A model generated the notes under the pieces. It was not told the origin of the DNA and searched no databases. It was given only the letters and a program-made list of their open reading frames with translations. A stretch of DNA of 64,000 nucleotides from Sulfurimonas sp. Lineage in GTDB: Bacteria; Campylobacterota; Campylobacteria; Campylobacterales; Sulfurimonadaceae. The stretch spans positions 1 to 64,000 of the forward strand of contig NZ_JALSKT010000045.1 of assembly GCF_026988655.1 (NCBI RefSeq), given 5' to 3'. Positions 52,486 through 63,027 of this stretch are shown piece by piece. Position 1 is the first letter of the stretch. Every line of letters begins with the position of its first letter. A program made the translations under genes and the position numbers.

Positions 52486-53156
52486 GAGGCTAAAAAACCT
52501 TCTAGCATTGTAATACCATCATCACTTCCAAGGAGTGCTTCCATTGCACGCTCAGGATGTGGCATCAAGCCAAAAACATTTTTTTCTTTATTGCAAACAC
52601 CGGCAATACTTTGTGTACTTCCATTAGGATTTGAAATCTTACCATTAGCATCTGTATATTTTAGAAGTATTTGCCCATTTGCTTCAAGCTCTTTAAGGCC
52701 TTCTTCGTTTATATAGTAGTTACCATCATGGTGTGCGATGGGAATATTTACAACATCACCACTCTCTAATTTCTTCAAAAAGACATTGTCGTTGTTTTGT
52801 ACCTTAAGATGATGGTGTTTAGAAATGAAATGTAAACCTTCATTGCGTTTGAGTGCACCTGGAAGAAGTCTAGCTTCGGTTAGAACTTGAAATCCATTAC
52901 AAATTCCTAAAACTTTTCCACCATTATTTGCATACTCTTTAACAGCAGACATAACTGGGCTAAATTTTGCTATAGCACCACTTCTGAGATAATCTCCATA
53001 TGAAAAACCACCTGCTACTACTAAAAGGTCTGTATCATTAGGGATACTAGTCGTTTTGTGCCAGATAATTTCAGTTTTGGCACCAAGTTTTTCAAAAGCA
53101 TATTGCGTGTCATACTCGCAGTTTGTCCCAGGAAACTGTAGGATAGAAACTTTCAT
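52482..53156 (-). CDS. purQ: phosphoribosylformylglycinamidine synthase I, glutaminase
   Basis: ILQFPGTNCEYDTQYA, GGFSYGDYLRSGAIA, GICNGFQVLTEA. Confidence 0.96.
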   Translation of the reverse strand: MKVSILQFPGTNCEYDTQYAFEKLGAKTEIIWHKTTSIPNDTDLLVVAGGFSYGDYLRSGAIAKFSPVMSAVKEYANNGGKVLGICNGFQVLTEARLLPGALKRNEGLHFISKHHHLKVQNNDNVFLKKLESGDVVNIPIAHHDGNYYINEEGLKELEANGQILLKYTDANGKISNPNGSTQSIAGVCNKEKNVFGLMPHPERAMEALLGSDDGITMLEGFLAS

Positions 53157-53395
53157 TATGCAAGCTCTATATTGTAGTCTTCTATTACAGTGTTAGCTAA
53201 AAGCTCTTCACACATTTCAGTTACTCTACTCATTGCTTTTTCTTTATCAGTTTCATCAAGTTTGAGTATGATTTGTTTACCTACTCGTACATCTTCTACT
53301 TCATCAAAGCGAAGAGAATCAAGTGCATGATGCACAGCTTTCCCTTGAGAGTCTAGTACACCTGCTTTTAAAAATACATTTACAATTGCTTTCAT
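53156..53395 (-). CDS. purS: phosphoribosylformylglycinamidine synthase subunit PurS
   Basis: KAIVNVFLKAGVLDSQGKAVHHAL. Confidence 0.95.
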   Translation of the reverse strand: MKAIVNVFLKAGVLDSQGKAVHHALDSLRFDEVEDVRVGKQIILKLDETDKEKAMSRVTEMCEELLANTVIEDYNIELA

Positions 53396-53398
53396 TTT

Positions 53399-54112
53399 TT
53401 ATTTTCCTAATATTCTATTTAAAACTTGCTCGTAAGCTACAGTGAGTCCTCCAAGACCTTGGCGAAATCTGTCTTTATCCATTTTTTCACCACTTTGTGT
53501 ATCCCAAAAACGGCAATTATCTGGTGAAATTTCATCAACAAGAATAATATTTCCATCTTTATCTTTTCCAAACTCTAGTTTAAAATCTACAAGGTTAAGG
53601 CCTTTATCTGCAAAGTAAGGTTTTAAGATATCATTTATCTGTCTCGCCATACGACGAAGTTTGTCAAGTTCATCTTGAAAATCGACAAGACCAAGTATAA
53701 GGGCATGTTGATCATTAAGCTTTGGATCCCCTAACTCATCATTTTTGTAGTCAAATTCTACAAGCGTAAAAGGTAAAACTGTACCGTCTTTTATACCAAG
53801 GTTTCTTGTTAAGCTTCCTGTTGCTATATTTCTAACAATTACTTCTATAAGAATAACATCAACTTTTTTATGAAGCATGTGATTATCGTCAAGCATTTTA
53901 ACAAAATGTGTAGGGATACCATTTTCTTCTAAGAGTTTAAAAAGCTCTGTTGAGATTTTATTGTTTAGGGCACCTTTACCAGCTTCACTTGACTTTTTTT
54001 CACCGTTAAAAGCAGTCAAGTCATCCTTAAATTCAGATATGAGAAGATTATCATCATCTGTATGGTATAACCTTTTTGCTTTTCCTTCGTAAAGTAATTC
54101 TCTTTTTTCCAT
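53399..54112 (-). CDS. purC: SAICAR synthetase
   Basis: [35 protein letters not shown]. Confidence 0.96.
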   Translation of the reverse strand: MEKRELLYEGKAKRLYHTDDDNLLISEFKDDLTAFNGEKKSSEAGKGALNNKISTELFKLLEENGIPTHFVKMLDDNHMLHKKVDVILIEVIVRNIATGSLTRNLGIKDGTVLPFTLVEFDYKNDELGDPKLNDQHALILGLVDFQDELDKLRRMARQINDILKPYFADKGLNLVDFKLEFGKDKDGNIILVDEISPDNCRFWDTQSGEKMDKDRFRQGLGGLTVAYEQVLNRILGK

Positions 54113-54119
54113 GCTGTGA

Positions 54120-55442
54120 CTATCCTTGTATTATTATTAAAGCTTTGATGATATCGACACCCTCTTTGAGCTGAATATCTTTGTTTAGCATTTCTGGTGT
54201 AATTATATCTTTTTTATCTTTTTTATCTTCTTTATCTTTATCTTTTTTTCCATCAACTTTTTCAAGCTCTTTTTGAAGATGTTTTTTCAGGTCTGCTTCT
54301 TTTATAGAAAATTCATTTTTATGTGTTGTGATTTCACCAGGTACCACAATAATATCTGGTTTGACACCTACTGCCTGAATTGTTCTTCCACTTGGTAGAT
54401 AGTATCTTGCAATAGTCAGCTTGATAGCTTCTTTTTCTGTAATAGGAAGAACAACTTGTACACTTCCTTTTCCAAAAGTATTTTCTCCAACTAAAACGGC
54501 ACGTTTATGGTCTTGCAGGGCACCACTAACGATTTCAGAAGCACTAGCACTTCCTCCATTGACAAGAACAACCATTGGAACATCTGTAATTGTTTTTGAG
54601 CTATGTGCAGAGTAAATTTTTGTTTCAACTTCTCTTCTTCCTTTTTGAGAAACAATAACTCCATCATCAACGAATTCATCCACAAGACCTACAGCTTGAT
54701 CAAGTAAACCACCGGGGTTATTTCTTAAATCTAAAATAATACCTTTCGTAACTGCTTTTTTCTTTTTGATGGCTTTTGCCACATCTAGTGCTACTTTCTT
54801 GTCAAAACTAGCAACACGAATATACAAGATGTTTTTATCTATCATTTTTGTATGCACGGACTCTATAGTGATAATGCCACGAACAATATGAATACTAAGC
54901 GGTTTTAGTTCACCTTCTCTTACTATAGTTAAATCAATTGGGGTGTTGACTTTACCACGCATTAATGAAACAGCTTCATCAATTGTCATGCCTATTGTTG
55001 ATTTATTGTCAATTTTTAGAATAATATCACCTGATTTTAGCCCAGCAATATCCGCAGGTGTACCGTCTATAGGAGCGATGACAGTGAGTGCACCTTCTTT
55101 CATTCCGACTGTAATACCTAAACCGCCAAACTCACCATCTGTTTGAACTTGTAAACGTTTATAATCTTTTTGAGTAAGATAATTAGAGTGAGCATCCAAG
55201 TTTTTCATCATGCCATCAAGAGCTTTGTCGATGAGTTCTTGGATTGTTATATCATCTACATCATATTGCTGTACGATACTCAAAACCTTCGTAAACTTAG
55301 CTAAAGCTTCTAGTCTTGAAGCTTCTGTATTTGTCTCTTTAGAAGCTACGTCGGTTTTTGCAAAAAGATTTGTTGAAAAAAGTAAACCTACCGAGAGTGC
55401 TACGGAGACAAATCCTAGAGAAATAATATTTTTATGTTTCAT
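54120..55442 (-). CDS. ctpA: S41 C-terminal processing peptidase
   Basis: PDZ domain, [50 protein letters not shown]. Confidence 0.95.
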   Translation of the reverse strand: MKHKNIISLGFVSVALSVGLLFSTNLFAKTDVASKETNTEASRLEALAKFTKVLSIVQQYDVDDITIQELIDKALDGMMKNLDAHSNYLTQKDYKRLQVQTDGEFGGLGITVGMKEGALTVIAPIDGTPADIAGLKSGDIILKIDNKSTIGMTIDEAVSLMRGKVNTPIDLTIVREGELKPLSIHIVRGIITIESVHTKMIDKNILYIRVASFDKKVALDVAKAIKKKKAVTKGIILDLRNNPGGLLDQAVGLVDEFVDDGVIVSQKGRREVETKIYSAHSSKTITDVPMVVLVNGGSASASEIVSGALQDHKRAVLVGENTFGKGSVQVVLPITEKEAIKLTIARYYLPSGRTIQAVGVKPDIIVVPGEITTHKNEFSIKEADLKKHLQKELEKVDGKKDKDKEDKKDKKDIITPEMLNKDIQLKEGVDIIKALIIIQG

Positions 55443-55551
55443 AATAAGCCTATGTATTGTTTTAAAAAAGTATTATATCCATAGTTGATAAATGGCCGTT
55501 TAAATGGGACATAATTTTATTTATATATAATTCTATATAATTTTAAAGATA

Positions 55552-55605
55552 TAAGTAAGAAGGCATAAATAATTGACAATGAAACTATTTATGCCTTCTT
55601 ACTTA
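55552..55605. repeat. perfect 20-bp inverted repeat, 14-nt loop
   Basis: TAAGTAAGAAGGCATAAATA (55552-55571) / TATTTATGCCTTCTTACTTA (55586-55605). Confidence 0.95.
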
Positions 55606-55619
55606 ACAAAGGCTAATAT

Positions 55620-56135
55620 GTGAATAATATTGTTTTGATAGGCTTTATGGGTGTTGGAAAAGGAAGTGTAGCAAGGGAAGTCGTTAAAAACTCCTCCTAT
55701 ATTGCAATAGACACTGACGACCTTATTGAAAGTATGGAAAATAGAAAGATTAAAAAGATTTTTGAAGAAGATGGTGAGAGCTATTTTAGAGAATTAGAAA
55801 AAAATATTGCCAAGTGGCTGGAAAAAAATGTTCAAAATACATTGATATCCACTGGTGGTGGATTGTATAAACAAGAGAATTTAAAAAAAATTGGTATAAT
55901 TGTTCTACTTGATTCTCCTTTTGATGCTATCATTGAACGAATTAAAAAACATCCAAACGCAGCAAGAAAATTAAAAAAGCGTCCTTTGTTGCAAGATCTT
56001 AAAAAAGCTAAGGCACTTTATGAGGAGAGACGTCCTGAGTATCTTAAAGTGGCTGACATCGTGATAGATGTTACAAATAAATCAGCAAAAGAGTGTTCCA
56101 AAGAACTTCTTAAAAAGGTAAAAAAATATGCGTAA
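55620..56135 (+). CDS. aroK: shikimate kinase (GTG start)
   Basis: IVLIGFMGVGKGSVAREV, DTDDLIE, STGGGLYKQ. Confidence 0.92.
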   Translation: MNNIVLIGFMGVGKGSVAREVVKNSSYIAIDTDDLIESMENRKIKKIFEEDGESYFRELEKNIAKWLEKNVQNTLISTGGGLYKQENLKKIGIIVLLDSPFDAIIERIKKHPNAARKLKKRPLLQDLKKAKALYEERRPEYLKVADIVIDVTNKSAKECSKELLKKVKKYA

Positions 56136-56562
56136 AATATTATTAATAGTAAGCTTACTGTTTACAACATCTCTTATGGCAAATGAAATTCATTGGGCAA
56201 AAGATTTTAAATCTGGGATTGAACAAGCAACAAAAGAGAATAAGCCTGTGTTGTTTGTATTTTCTCGCCATACTTGTAAATATTGTGTGATTTTAGAAAA
56301 GACAACTTTTTCTGATCCTCGGGTTATAAAACATTTAAATAATGATTTTATTTCTATCATTGCTTACAGTGATGATGGTGATGCAATGCCTCAGGAGTTA
56401 TGGAGACCGGGAACACCAACTATATGGTTTTTATACTCTGATGGAAAACCAATGTATCAACCTCTTATGGGGGCAGTGAAAGAAGATGCATTTTTAAAAG
56501 CTTTAGATATTGTAAAGCAAGAGTTTAATAAAACTAAAAAACAAAGTGGAAATAAAAAATGA
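56128..56562 (+). CDS. thioredoxin-fold secreted protein
   Basis: Signal peptide; FVFSRHTCKYCVILEKTTF CxxC, GTPTIWFL. Confidence 0.85.
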   Translation: MRKILLIVSLLFTTSLMANEIHWAKDFKSGIEQATKENKPVLFVFSRHTCKYCVILEKTTFSDPRVIKHLNNDFISIIAYSDDGDAMPQELWRPGTPTIWFLYSDGKPMYQPLMGAVKEDAFLKALDIVKQEFNKTKKQSGNKK

Positions 56563-57848
56563 TTTTTGTAAATTCTAATGATGATAATTTTGATATAAAG
56601 TTTCAAGAGTTACTCTCCAGAGGTAAAATGGATATAGCTCATGTGAGTGGTATAGTTGGCACAATAATTGATGAAATAAAAGAAGATAAAAATCTTGCAT
56701 TAAGATCACATATCTCTAAGTTTGATAACTGGACACCCAAAAGTGATGAAGATTTAAAGATTTCTATCTCAGATATGCAAAAAGCGTATGAAAATATTGA
56801 TGAAAAATTGAAAAAATCATTACATTTAGCTTATGATAGAATTAAAATGTATCATGAAAAACAAAAACCAAAATCTTGGTTTGACACAGAAAGTAACGGT
56901 ACTATTTTAGGACAAAAAGTTACTCCGGTGGATAGTGCTGGACTTTATATTCCTGGTGGAAAAGCTGCATATCCTTCTTCTTTACTTATGAATGTTATTC
57001 CTGCCCAAGTGGCTGGAGTTGAAGAGATAATAGTTTGTACACCCACACCAGATAATGAGCCCAATGAACTTCTTCTTGCAGCATGCCATCTTTGTGGTGT
57101 AAGCGAAGTTTATAAAGTTGGTGGTGCTAGTGCCATCGCAGCGATGGCTTATGGAACGCAAACGATTCCAAAAGTTGATGTCATTACTGGTCCTGGTAAT
57201 ATTTTTGTCGCAACAGCTAAAAAAATGGTTTTTGGGGAAGTGAATATTGATATGATTGCAGGGCCAAGCGAGATAGGTATCCTTGGGGATGATAGTGCTA
57301 ATGCAAATCATTTAGCTGTAGATTTACTTTCTCAGGCTGAGCATGATGAGATGGCAAGTTCTATTTTGATAACACCTTCTCAAGCTTTGGCTGATAAGGT
57401 TAAGCAAGAGATTGAAAACTGGCTACAAAAACTTCCACGTGAAGAAATTGCAAGAAAATCAATAGAAGAACGTGGAGCAATCATTGTAACAGATAGCATG
57501 GATGAAGCTATAGATTTAATGAATCAAATAGCTCCTGAACACCTTGAGGTTGCTACACTAAGCCCATTTGAACTTTTACCTTATATCAAACATGCTGGGG
57601 CAATTTTTCTTGGTCATAATACGCCTGAAGCGATTGGTGATTATGTTGCAGGACCAAACCATACATTACCAACTGGTGGAACAGCAAAATTTTACTCTCC
57701 CTTAGGTGTAGAAAATTTTATGAAGAAAAGTTCTATCATTTCATTTAGTGCAAATGCCATAAATGAAATAGGTGAAGAGTGTGCTCTGATTGCAAATACT
57801 GAAGGCTTAACAGCACATGAACAATCAGTTCGAGTACGAATGAAATAA
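56559..57848 (+). CDS. hisD: histidinol dehydrogenase
   Basis: TPVDSAGLYIPGGKAAYPSSLLMNVIPAQVAGVEEI, GPGNIFVATAKKMVFG, AGPSEI. Confidence 0.97.
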   Translation: MIFVNSNDDNFDIKFQELLSRGKMDIAHVSGIVGTIIDEIKEDKNLALRSHISKFDNWTPKSDEDLKISISDMQKAYENIDEKLKKSLHLAYDRIKMYHEKQKPKSWFDTESNGTILGQKVTPVDSAGLYIPGGKAAYPSSLLMNVIPAQVAGVEEIIVCTPTPDNEPNELLLAACHLCGVSEVYKVGGASAIAAMAYGTQTIPKVDVITGPGNIFVATAKKMVFGEVNIDMIAGPSEIGILGDDSANANHLAVDLLSQAEHDEMASSILITPSQALADKVKQEIENWLQKLPREEIARKSIEERGAIIVTDSMDEAIDLMNQIAPEHLEVATLSPFELLPYIKHAGAIFLGHNTPEAIGDYVAGPNHTLPTGGTAKFYSPLGVENFMKKSSIISFSANAINEIGEECALIANTEGLTAHEQSVRVRMK

Positions 57849-58002
57849 TAAAATTACTATAAATATTTTCACTATTTATAGTAATCATAATCCCTAAAAA
57901 TATAACTTTCTTTAATCTACACACCTCATAAAACTCATTAATTAATTATTACATTTTTATATTAAACTTAAGCTAACTAGGATAATATGTATACAGTAAA
58001 AA

Positions 58003-58036
58003 AAGCCCTGTATGTTCTACATAAGGGCTTCTTTTA
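58003..58036 (+). terminator. hairpin followed by short T-run between hisD and the Mo-enzyme operon
   Basis: AAGCCCT-g-TATGT-tct-ACATA-AGGGCTT then CTTTT (12 bp stem with one bulge). Confidence 0.75.
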
Positions 58037-58096
58037 ATACAAATAAATCGTAGTTATAAATCTTAATTAAGCCTAGAAAGGGCAAAAGGAGAGTAT

Positions 58097-58732
58097 ATGC
58101 AATTAGGTTTCCTAGTTGATTTACATCTGTGTATGGGATGTAAAGGTTGTGAGATCGCATGTAAAGTGGAAAATGAAGTTCCACTGAGTACATGGAGACT
58201 TCGTGTTAAATATGTAGATGTGGGGACTTACCCAGAGACTAAGAGAACGTTCACTCCATTGAGATGTAATCATTGTGAAAATGCACCGTGTGAGAGAATT
58301 TGTCCTGTATCTGCACTGCATTATATAGATAACGGAATTGTAAATATAGATAAAGAAAGATGTATTGGTTGTGCTGGTTGTGTTATGGCTTGTCCTTATG
58401 GCGCTATTTATATAGATCCAGAGACACAAACTGCTGATAAGTGTACTTATTGTGCACATCGTATTGCATCAAGCATGATGCCGGCATGTGTTGTGGCATG
58501 TCCAGTTGAAGCAAATATTTTTGGTGATTTAGAAGATCCAACTTCAAATATTTCTACATACATTCAGCAACATACTGATGTTCAAGTACGTAAACCTGAG
58601 AAGGGAACAAATCCTCATCACTATTACGTTGGAGCAAGTCAAGCACACTTAAATCCTTTAGCGTCAAGAAGAGAAGAGGGTTATAACTTATTTAATAAAA
58701 TTACAACACTTCCTTTAGGAGGGCATCATTAA
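58097..58732 (+). CDS. 4Fe-4S dicluster electron-transfer subunit (DmsB/PsrB/SoeB-like)
   Basis: CMGCKGCEIACK, CNHCENAPCERICP, CIGCAGCVMACPYGA, CTYCAHRI...PACVVACP: four ferredoxin clusters. Confidence 0.92.
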   Translation: MQLGFLVDLHLCMGCKGCEIACKVENEVPLSTWRLRVKYVDVGTYPETKRTFTPLRCNHCENAPCERICPVSALHYIDNGIVNIDKERCIGCAGCVMACPYGAIYIDPETQTADKCTYCAHRIASSMMPACVVACPVEANIFGDLEDPTSNISTYIQQHTDVQVRKPEKGTNPHHYYVGASQAHLNPLASRREEGYNLFNKITTLPLGGHH

Positions 58733-59655
58733 TGGTACATGAAACTTTAGCAGCAACAAATGCTGTGGTTACATTAGACGTAGCAATACCAGATATATTT
58801 TGGGGCTGGTATGTAACAATGAATATGTGGGCTAAAAGTATTGGTACTGGTTTAGTATTTATGCTTTTTCTATTGCTTAAGAAAAATTCTTCTGAAATGA
58901 ATGGTCTTAGAACTCCGGTTATGATAACTTCATTTATTTTTATGAATATATTTTTGATTTTTACATGGTTAGATTTACACCAAATGTGGAGAATGTGGCA
59001 TATATTCTTTTACCCTCATTGGACTTCAGCTATTACTGTTGGGGCATGGATGGCAACACTTTTTGTAGGTTTAGAATTCGTAATGATTGCTGTTATGATT
59101 AGAAAAGAAAAATGTTTGTTGACGAAACAGCCTACTGCCTTCTTTGATAAAACACTTTTTTGGGTAACACTTTTAGCGATTCCTGTAACGCTTTATACTG
59201 CTGGTATTATGGCAGAAGCAACTGCAAGAGAATTATGGCAAATGCCAACTGAATCTGCACAAATGATTTTAGCAGCTACGCTTTCTGGTTCTGCAGCTAT
59301 GATTCTTCTTGGTGGCTCAAAACTTAGCGATGAAACAAAGAGCTTTTTTGGGTCGGTTTTAGGTCTTAGTGCGTTAATGGCATTTATCATTTATATGTCT
59401 GAATATATTTTCGGTGCGATGAAAGCTGAAGAAGTTGCTGCAATTTTACATTATGTAAAAGGTGATGGCGAGTATGCTACAATGTTCTGGATTGGACAAT
59501 GGGTTGCTTATATCTTGCCAATGCTACTTGTAGCTCTTTACAGAGTGAGTGGAAGTAACTCAATTTTAAGTCTTGCTGCTATTTTGGCAATTGCAGGTCT
59601 GTGGGTAGTTAAACATGTTTGGCTAGTTATTCCACAATTATTACCGTTAAGTTAA
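58732..59655 (+). CDS. NrfD/PsrC-like quinone-interacting membrane anchor
   Basis: ~8 TM polytopic protein between Fe-S and Mo subunits. Confidence 0.88.
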   Translation: MVHETLAATNAVVTLDVAIPDIFWGWYVTMNMWAKSIGTGLVFMLFLLLKKNSSEMNGLRTPVMITSFIFMNIFLIFTWLDLHQMWRMWHIFFYPHWTSAITVGAWMATLFVGLEFVMIAVMIRKEKCLLTKQPTAFFDKTLFWVTLLAIPVTLYTAGIMAEATARELWQMPTESAQMILAATLSGSAAMILLGGSKLSDETKSFFGSVLGLSALMAFIIYMSEYIFGAMKAEEVAAILHYVKGDGEYATMFWIGQWVAYILPMLLVALYRVSGSNSILSLAAILAIAGLWVVKHVWLVIPQLLPLS

Positions 59656-59668
59656 GGAGAAAGTATAA

Positions 59669-62600
59669 ATGTATTTACAAAGTAGAAGAACATTTTTAAA
59701 AGGTGCTGCATTTAGCGTTGCTGGTGTTGCTATTGCTAAAGGTGTATTTGCGACGGATGCTGTAGCTGAGTCTATAGAGAACAGTAAGTTTACAAATACT
59801 CCTGATACGATTTCATTTTATCCAAACCAATCTGAATGGGATAATTTTCAAGAGTTAGATGGAGATGATTGGAAACGTGGTGGTATTGAACGCCATGGTG
59901 TTGCTTCAGCTGAAAATGAAGATGGAATCCAAGTAAATAACTTCATGCTAGTTCCAACAGTTTGTTCAAACTGTGAAGCTGGATGTGGTCTTACTGCATG
60001 GGTTAATAAAGATACAATGACAGTTAGAAAATATATGGGAAATCCACTACATACTGGTTCCCGTGGTCGTAACTGTGCAAAAGGTTACGCTGTAACTTCT
60101 CAAATGTATGATCCAGATCGTATTCCATTTCCACTTAAACGTGCACCAGGTTCTAAACGTGGTGAAGGTAAATGGATTCGTACAACATGGGATGAGGCAA
60201 TGAGTACAATTGGTAAGAAAATGCATGACACATTAAAAGTGGGTGATGAGATTTCTAAAAAATCAATTATGTATCATGTTGGTCGTCCAAATGAAAATGG
60301 TTTTGGTCATCGTGTACCTCATAGTTTAGGTATAGATGGTTACAATTCACATACAAATATTTGTTCTGCAGGTGCTCGTCAAGGTACAATACAATGGGCA
60401 AATGATGATAGAAACTCTCCAGATTGGGCAAATGCTGAACTTATTTTCTTGCAGTCATCACATGCAGCAGATGCTGGACATTACTTCCAACAATCAGCTG
60501 GTTTAATTGCAGATGCACGTAAGCGTGGCGCAAAAATGGTTGTACTTGATCCTCGTATGTCAAATTCAGCAGGTATGGCAGATTTATGGATTCCATGTTG
60601 GCCAGGAACTGAAACAGCTCTTTATCTTTATCTTGCAAATCGTGTTTTACATGAAAAAGATAAAAATGGAGATGATTTAGTTGCACATGACTTTGTAAAA
60701 GAATGGGTAAACTGGGATCGTTTATTAGCAAATAAAGAGTACTTACAAAAGATGGTAGGTTATGGATATATATCTAAAATGCCTGCTGGCGATACTTATG
60801 AAGATTTTATTGAATTAGTAAAAGAGTTGTATGCTCCATATACTAAAGAGATGGTTATTCGTGAGTGTAAACTTGAAGGTATGGAACATAAGCTTGATGC
60901 TTTATGGGAAATGTATATTGATGCTGGTGATAAAATAGCAACATACATCTGGCGTGCTGGTCCAATTGCTCACCGTGGTGGTTGGATGATTGCACGTTCT
61001 GCTTTCTTATCTTTAGTTGTGCGTGGTGCGTTACGTGGTGACATAGGTGGAACTTCATTCCATCATTGGCATGAGATTTCAGTTGCTGGTAAAGGTGATA
61101 AAGCTACAGTTGCTGGAGAGAGACCTGCTAAAGTTGATGTATGGAATGAGTTGGCATGGCCACCTGAATATCCTCTGTCGTCTTATGAAATGAGTCATAT
61201 CTTACCTCACCTTCTTATGGATGAAGAGTGGCAAGAAAAATGGACAAAAAAAGGTCTTAAAGTTCCTAAAAAGCTTTCTGTTTGGTTCCCTCGTATGTAT
61301 AATCCAGTTTGGATTAACCCAGATGGTTTTAGATGGATTGAAGCACTTAAAAGAGAAGATAAAATTGAATTATCATTTAACTTATCTCCAACTTGGTCTG
61401 AAACGAACTGGTATTGTGATTATATTTTACCAGTTGGTCTTGCAGGTGAAAGAAATGATCAACAGTCTACTCCTTCTAAACCAGAACAACGTATAGAATT
61501 CCGTCAAGCTGTTCTTCGTGTTGCAGCTGAGAAAATGGGATGGAAAGCAAAAGATCCAACCCGTGCTACACTTGAAGCACATATGAAGTACGGTTTAGGT
61601 GAAATTTGGGAAGAGTCAGAGTTCTTTCCTAACTTAATGGTTCATCATGTTGATCCTGATGGAAGCTTAGGTATTCGTAAATATTGGGCAAGTAAAAAAG
61701 ATCCATCTCGTGCTGTTACAGTGCCTGAGTATTTTGATGCTGCTATGAGTTTACTACCAAGATTGAAAGAAACAGCAGATAAAATGTACAAAGATGAAGA
61801 GTTTCCAGTATATAGCTATATGAGAGATCATGGTGCTTGGACTGAAAAAACTAATGTATATAAACCTCAAGAAGAAGAGCTGAAAGTAGATAGTGAGTAC
61901 GTTTATGCACATGGTAAAAAATATGCTAAACATCATGTTAAGAAAGATCAGTTTGGTGCATTATGGGTTGAACACGATGGTCGTAAGCACTCTATTGGTA
62001 TTATTAGTGATGATAAAGTACTTGCTGGTTTTCATACATTAAGTAAAAAACTTGAGTTTTTCTCTGAGTGGTTTGCAGAATGGAAGTGGCCTGAATATGC
62101 AATTCCTATTTATCCTCGTAATGAGAGTGAATACAAGAAAATGGAACATATCGTTACGCAAGTACACCATAGCTTTATGAAAGCACCAAATGAGTTTGCA
62201 TTAAATACAGTCTTTAGACTACCGTATAATATTCATACTCGTTCTGTGAATTCTAAGCATTTAATGGAAATTTCACAAAATCATAATCCGGTTTGGATTT
62301 ATACAAAAGATGCTGAGAAGCTTGGTATAAAACGTGGTGATGCAATCCGTGTTAAAGTTACAGATACAGTTTCTGGACTAGACAGTGGATATTTTGTAGG
62401 TATGGCTGTACCAACTGAAGCGACTCGTCCTGGTGTTTTAGCTTGTTCACATCACGCAGGTCGTTGGAAACTTAAAGATTCAGTTAGTGTTCCAGGATTT
62501 GAGCATAAACTTGGAATAATGGGTGTCGGTGCTCCTCGATATGATATGACTAATGATGGTAAAGTGGGAACACTTAAACCAGTTGAGGGCATTAAACCTC

Positions 62601-62944
62601 GTCATGATGTATGGCAGTTCAAAGAGTACAATAAAGATTTAGATAACATATGGTGGGATGGTTTAAGTGGTGCGTGGCAAAATGCTGTTGCACCTTCTCA
62701 TCCGGATCCAATTGCAGGAAATCATGCATGGCATCTAAAAGTAATTATTGAAAAAGCGAAAGCTGATGATGTTATAGGTGACATTTATGTTGATTATGAA
62801 AATAACTTTAAAGTTTATCAAGCTTGGAGAGATGAGTTGACTCGTCCTCTTGATCATACTGATAAACTACGTCGTCCACAGCATATTAAACGTCCTGCTG
62901 TACCTCTTTCAAATAAAGCTTACGCTGTAGAGATTAAAGCGTAA
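59669..62944 (+). CDS. Tat-exported molybdopterin oxidoreductase catalytic subunit, 1091 aa (DMSO reductase superfamily; Psr/Soe/Ttr-like, substrate unknown)
   Basis: Tat motif SRRTFLKG; CSNCEAGCG...GRNCAKG [4Fe-4S] motif; WDEAMSTIGKKM; molydopterin dinucleotide-binding C-terminus. Confidence 0.93.
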   Translation: MYLQSRRTFLKGAAFSVAGVAIAKGVFATDAVAESIENSKFTNTPDTISFYPNQSEWDNFQELDGDDWKRGGIERHGVASAENEDGIQVNNFMLVPTVCSNCEAGCGLTAWVNKDTMTVRKYMGNPLHTGSRGRNCAKGYAVTSQMYDPDRIPFPLKRAPGSKRGEGKWIRTTWDEAMSTIGKKMHDTLKVGDEISKKSIMYHVGRPNENGFGHRVPHSLGIDGYNSHTNICSAGARQGTIQWANDDRNSPDWANAELIFLQSSHAADAGHYFQQSAGLIADARKRGAKMVVLDPRMSNSAGMADLWIPCWPGTETALYLYLANRVLHEKDKNGDDLVAHDFVKEWVNWDRLLANKEYLQKMVGYGYISKMPAGDTYEDFIELVKELYAPYTKEMVIRECKLEGMEHKLDALWEMYIDAGDKIATYIWRAGPIAHRGGWMIARSAFLSLVVRGALRGDIGGTSFHHWHEISVAGKGDKATVAGERPAKVDVWNELAWPPEYPLSSYEMSHILPHLLMDEEWQEKWTKKGLKVPKKLSVWFPRMYNPVWINPDGFRWIEALKREDKIELSFNLSPTWSETNWYCDYILPVGLAGERNDQQSTPSKPEQRIEFRQAVLRVAAEKMGWKAKDPTRATLEAHMKYGLGEIWEESEFFPNLMVHHVDPDGSLGIRKYWASKKDPSRAVTVPEYFDAAMSLLPRLKETADKMYKDEEFPVYSYMRDHGAWTEKTNVYKPQEEELKVDSEYVYAHGKKYAKHHVKKDQFGALWVEHDGRKHSIGIISDDKVLAGFHTLSKKLEFFSEWFAEWKWPEYAIPIYPRNESEYKKMEHIVTQVHHSFMKAPNEFALNTVFRLPYNIHTRSVNSKHLMEISQNHNPVWIYTKDAEKLGIKRGDAIRVKVTDTVSGLDSGYFVGMAVPTEATRPGVLACSHHAGRWKLKDSVSVPGFEHKLGIMGVGAPRYDMTNDGKVGTLKPVEGIKPRHDVWQFKEYNKDLDNIWWDGLSGAWQNAVAPSHPDPIAGNHAWHLKVIIEKAKADDVIGDIYVDYENNFKVYQAWRDELTRPLDHTDKLRRPQHIKRPAVPLSNKAYAVEIKA

Positions 62945-62954
62945 TACTTTTATC

Positions 62955-62984
62955 ATTAAAGCCCACTTCAAGTGAGGCTTTAAT
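62955..62984 (+). other. hairpin between Mo subunit and TorD-like gene
   Basis: ATTAAAGCC-CACTT-c-AAGTG-a-GGCTTTAAT, 14 paired bases with one bulge. Confidence 0.7.
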
Positions 62985-63027
62985 ATACTTTAAAATAAAA
63001 TATTCAATATCCAAAGGTAACTAATTA

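Noticed and set aside
54190-54260. A/T-rich repeat in ctpA (tttatctttt...)
   Set aside because: It encodes a low-complexity [13 protein letters not shown] linker; simple codon repetition, not a separate element.
55552-55605. 20-bp inverted repeat as a bidirectional terminator
   Set aside because: It lies in a divergent promoter region, not between convergent genes, and has no T-run after the stem.
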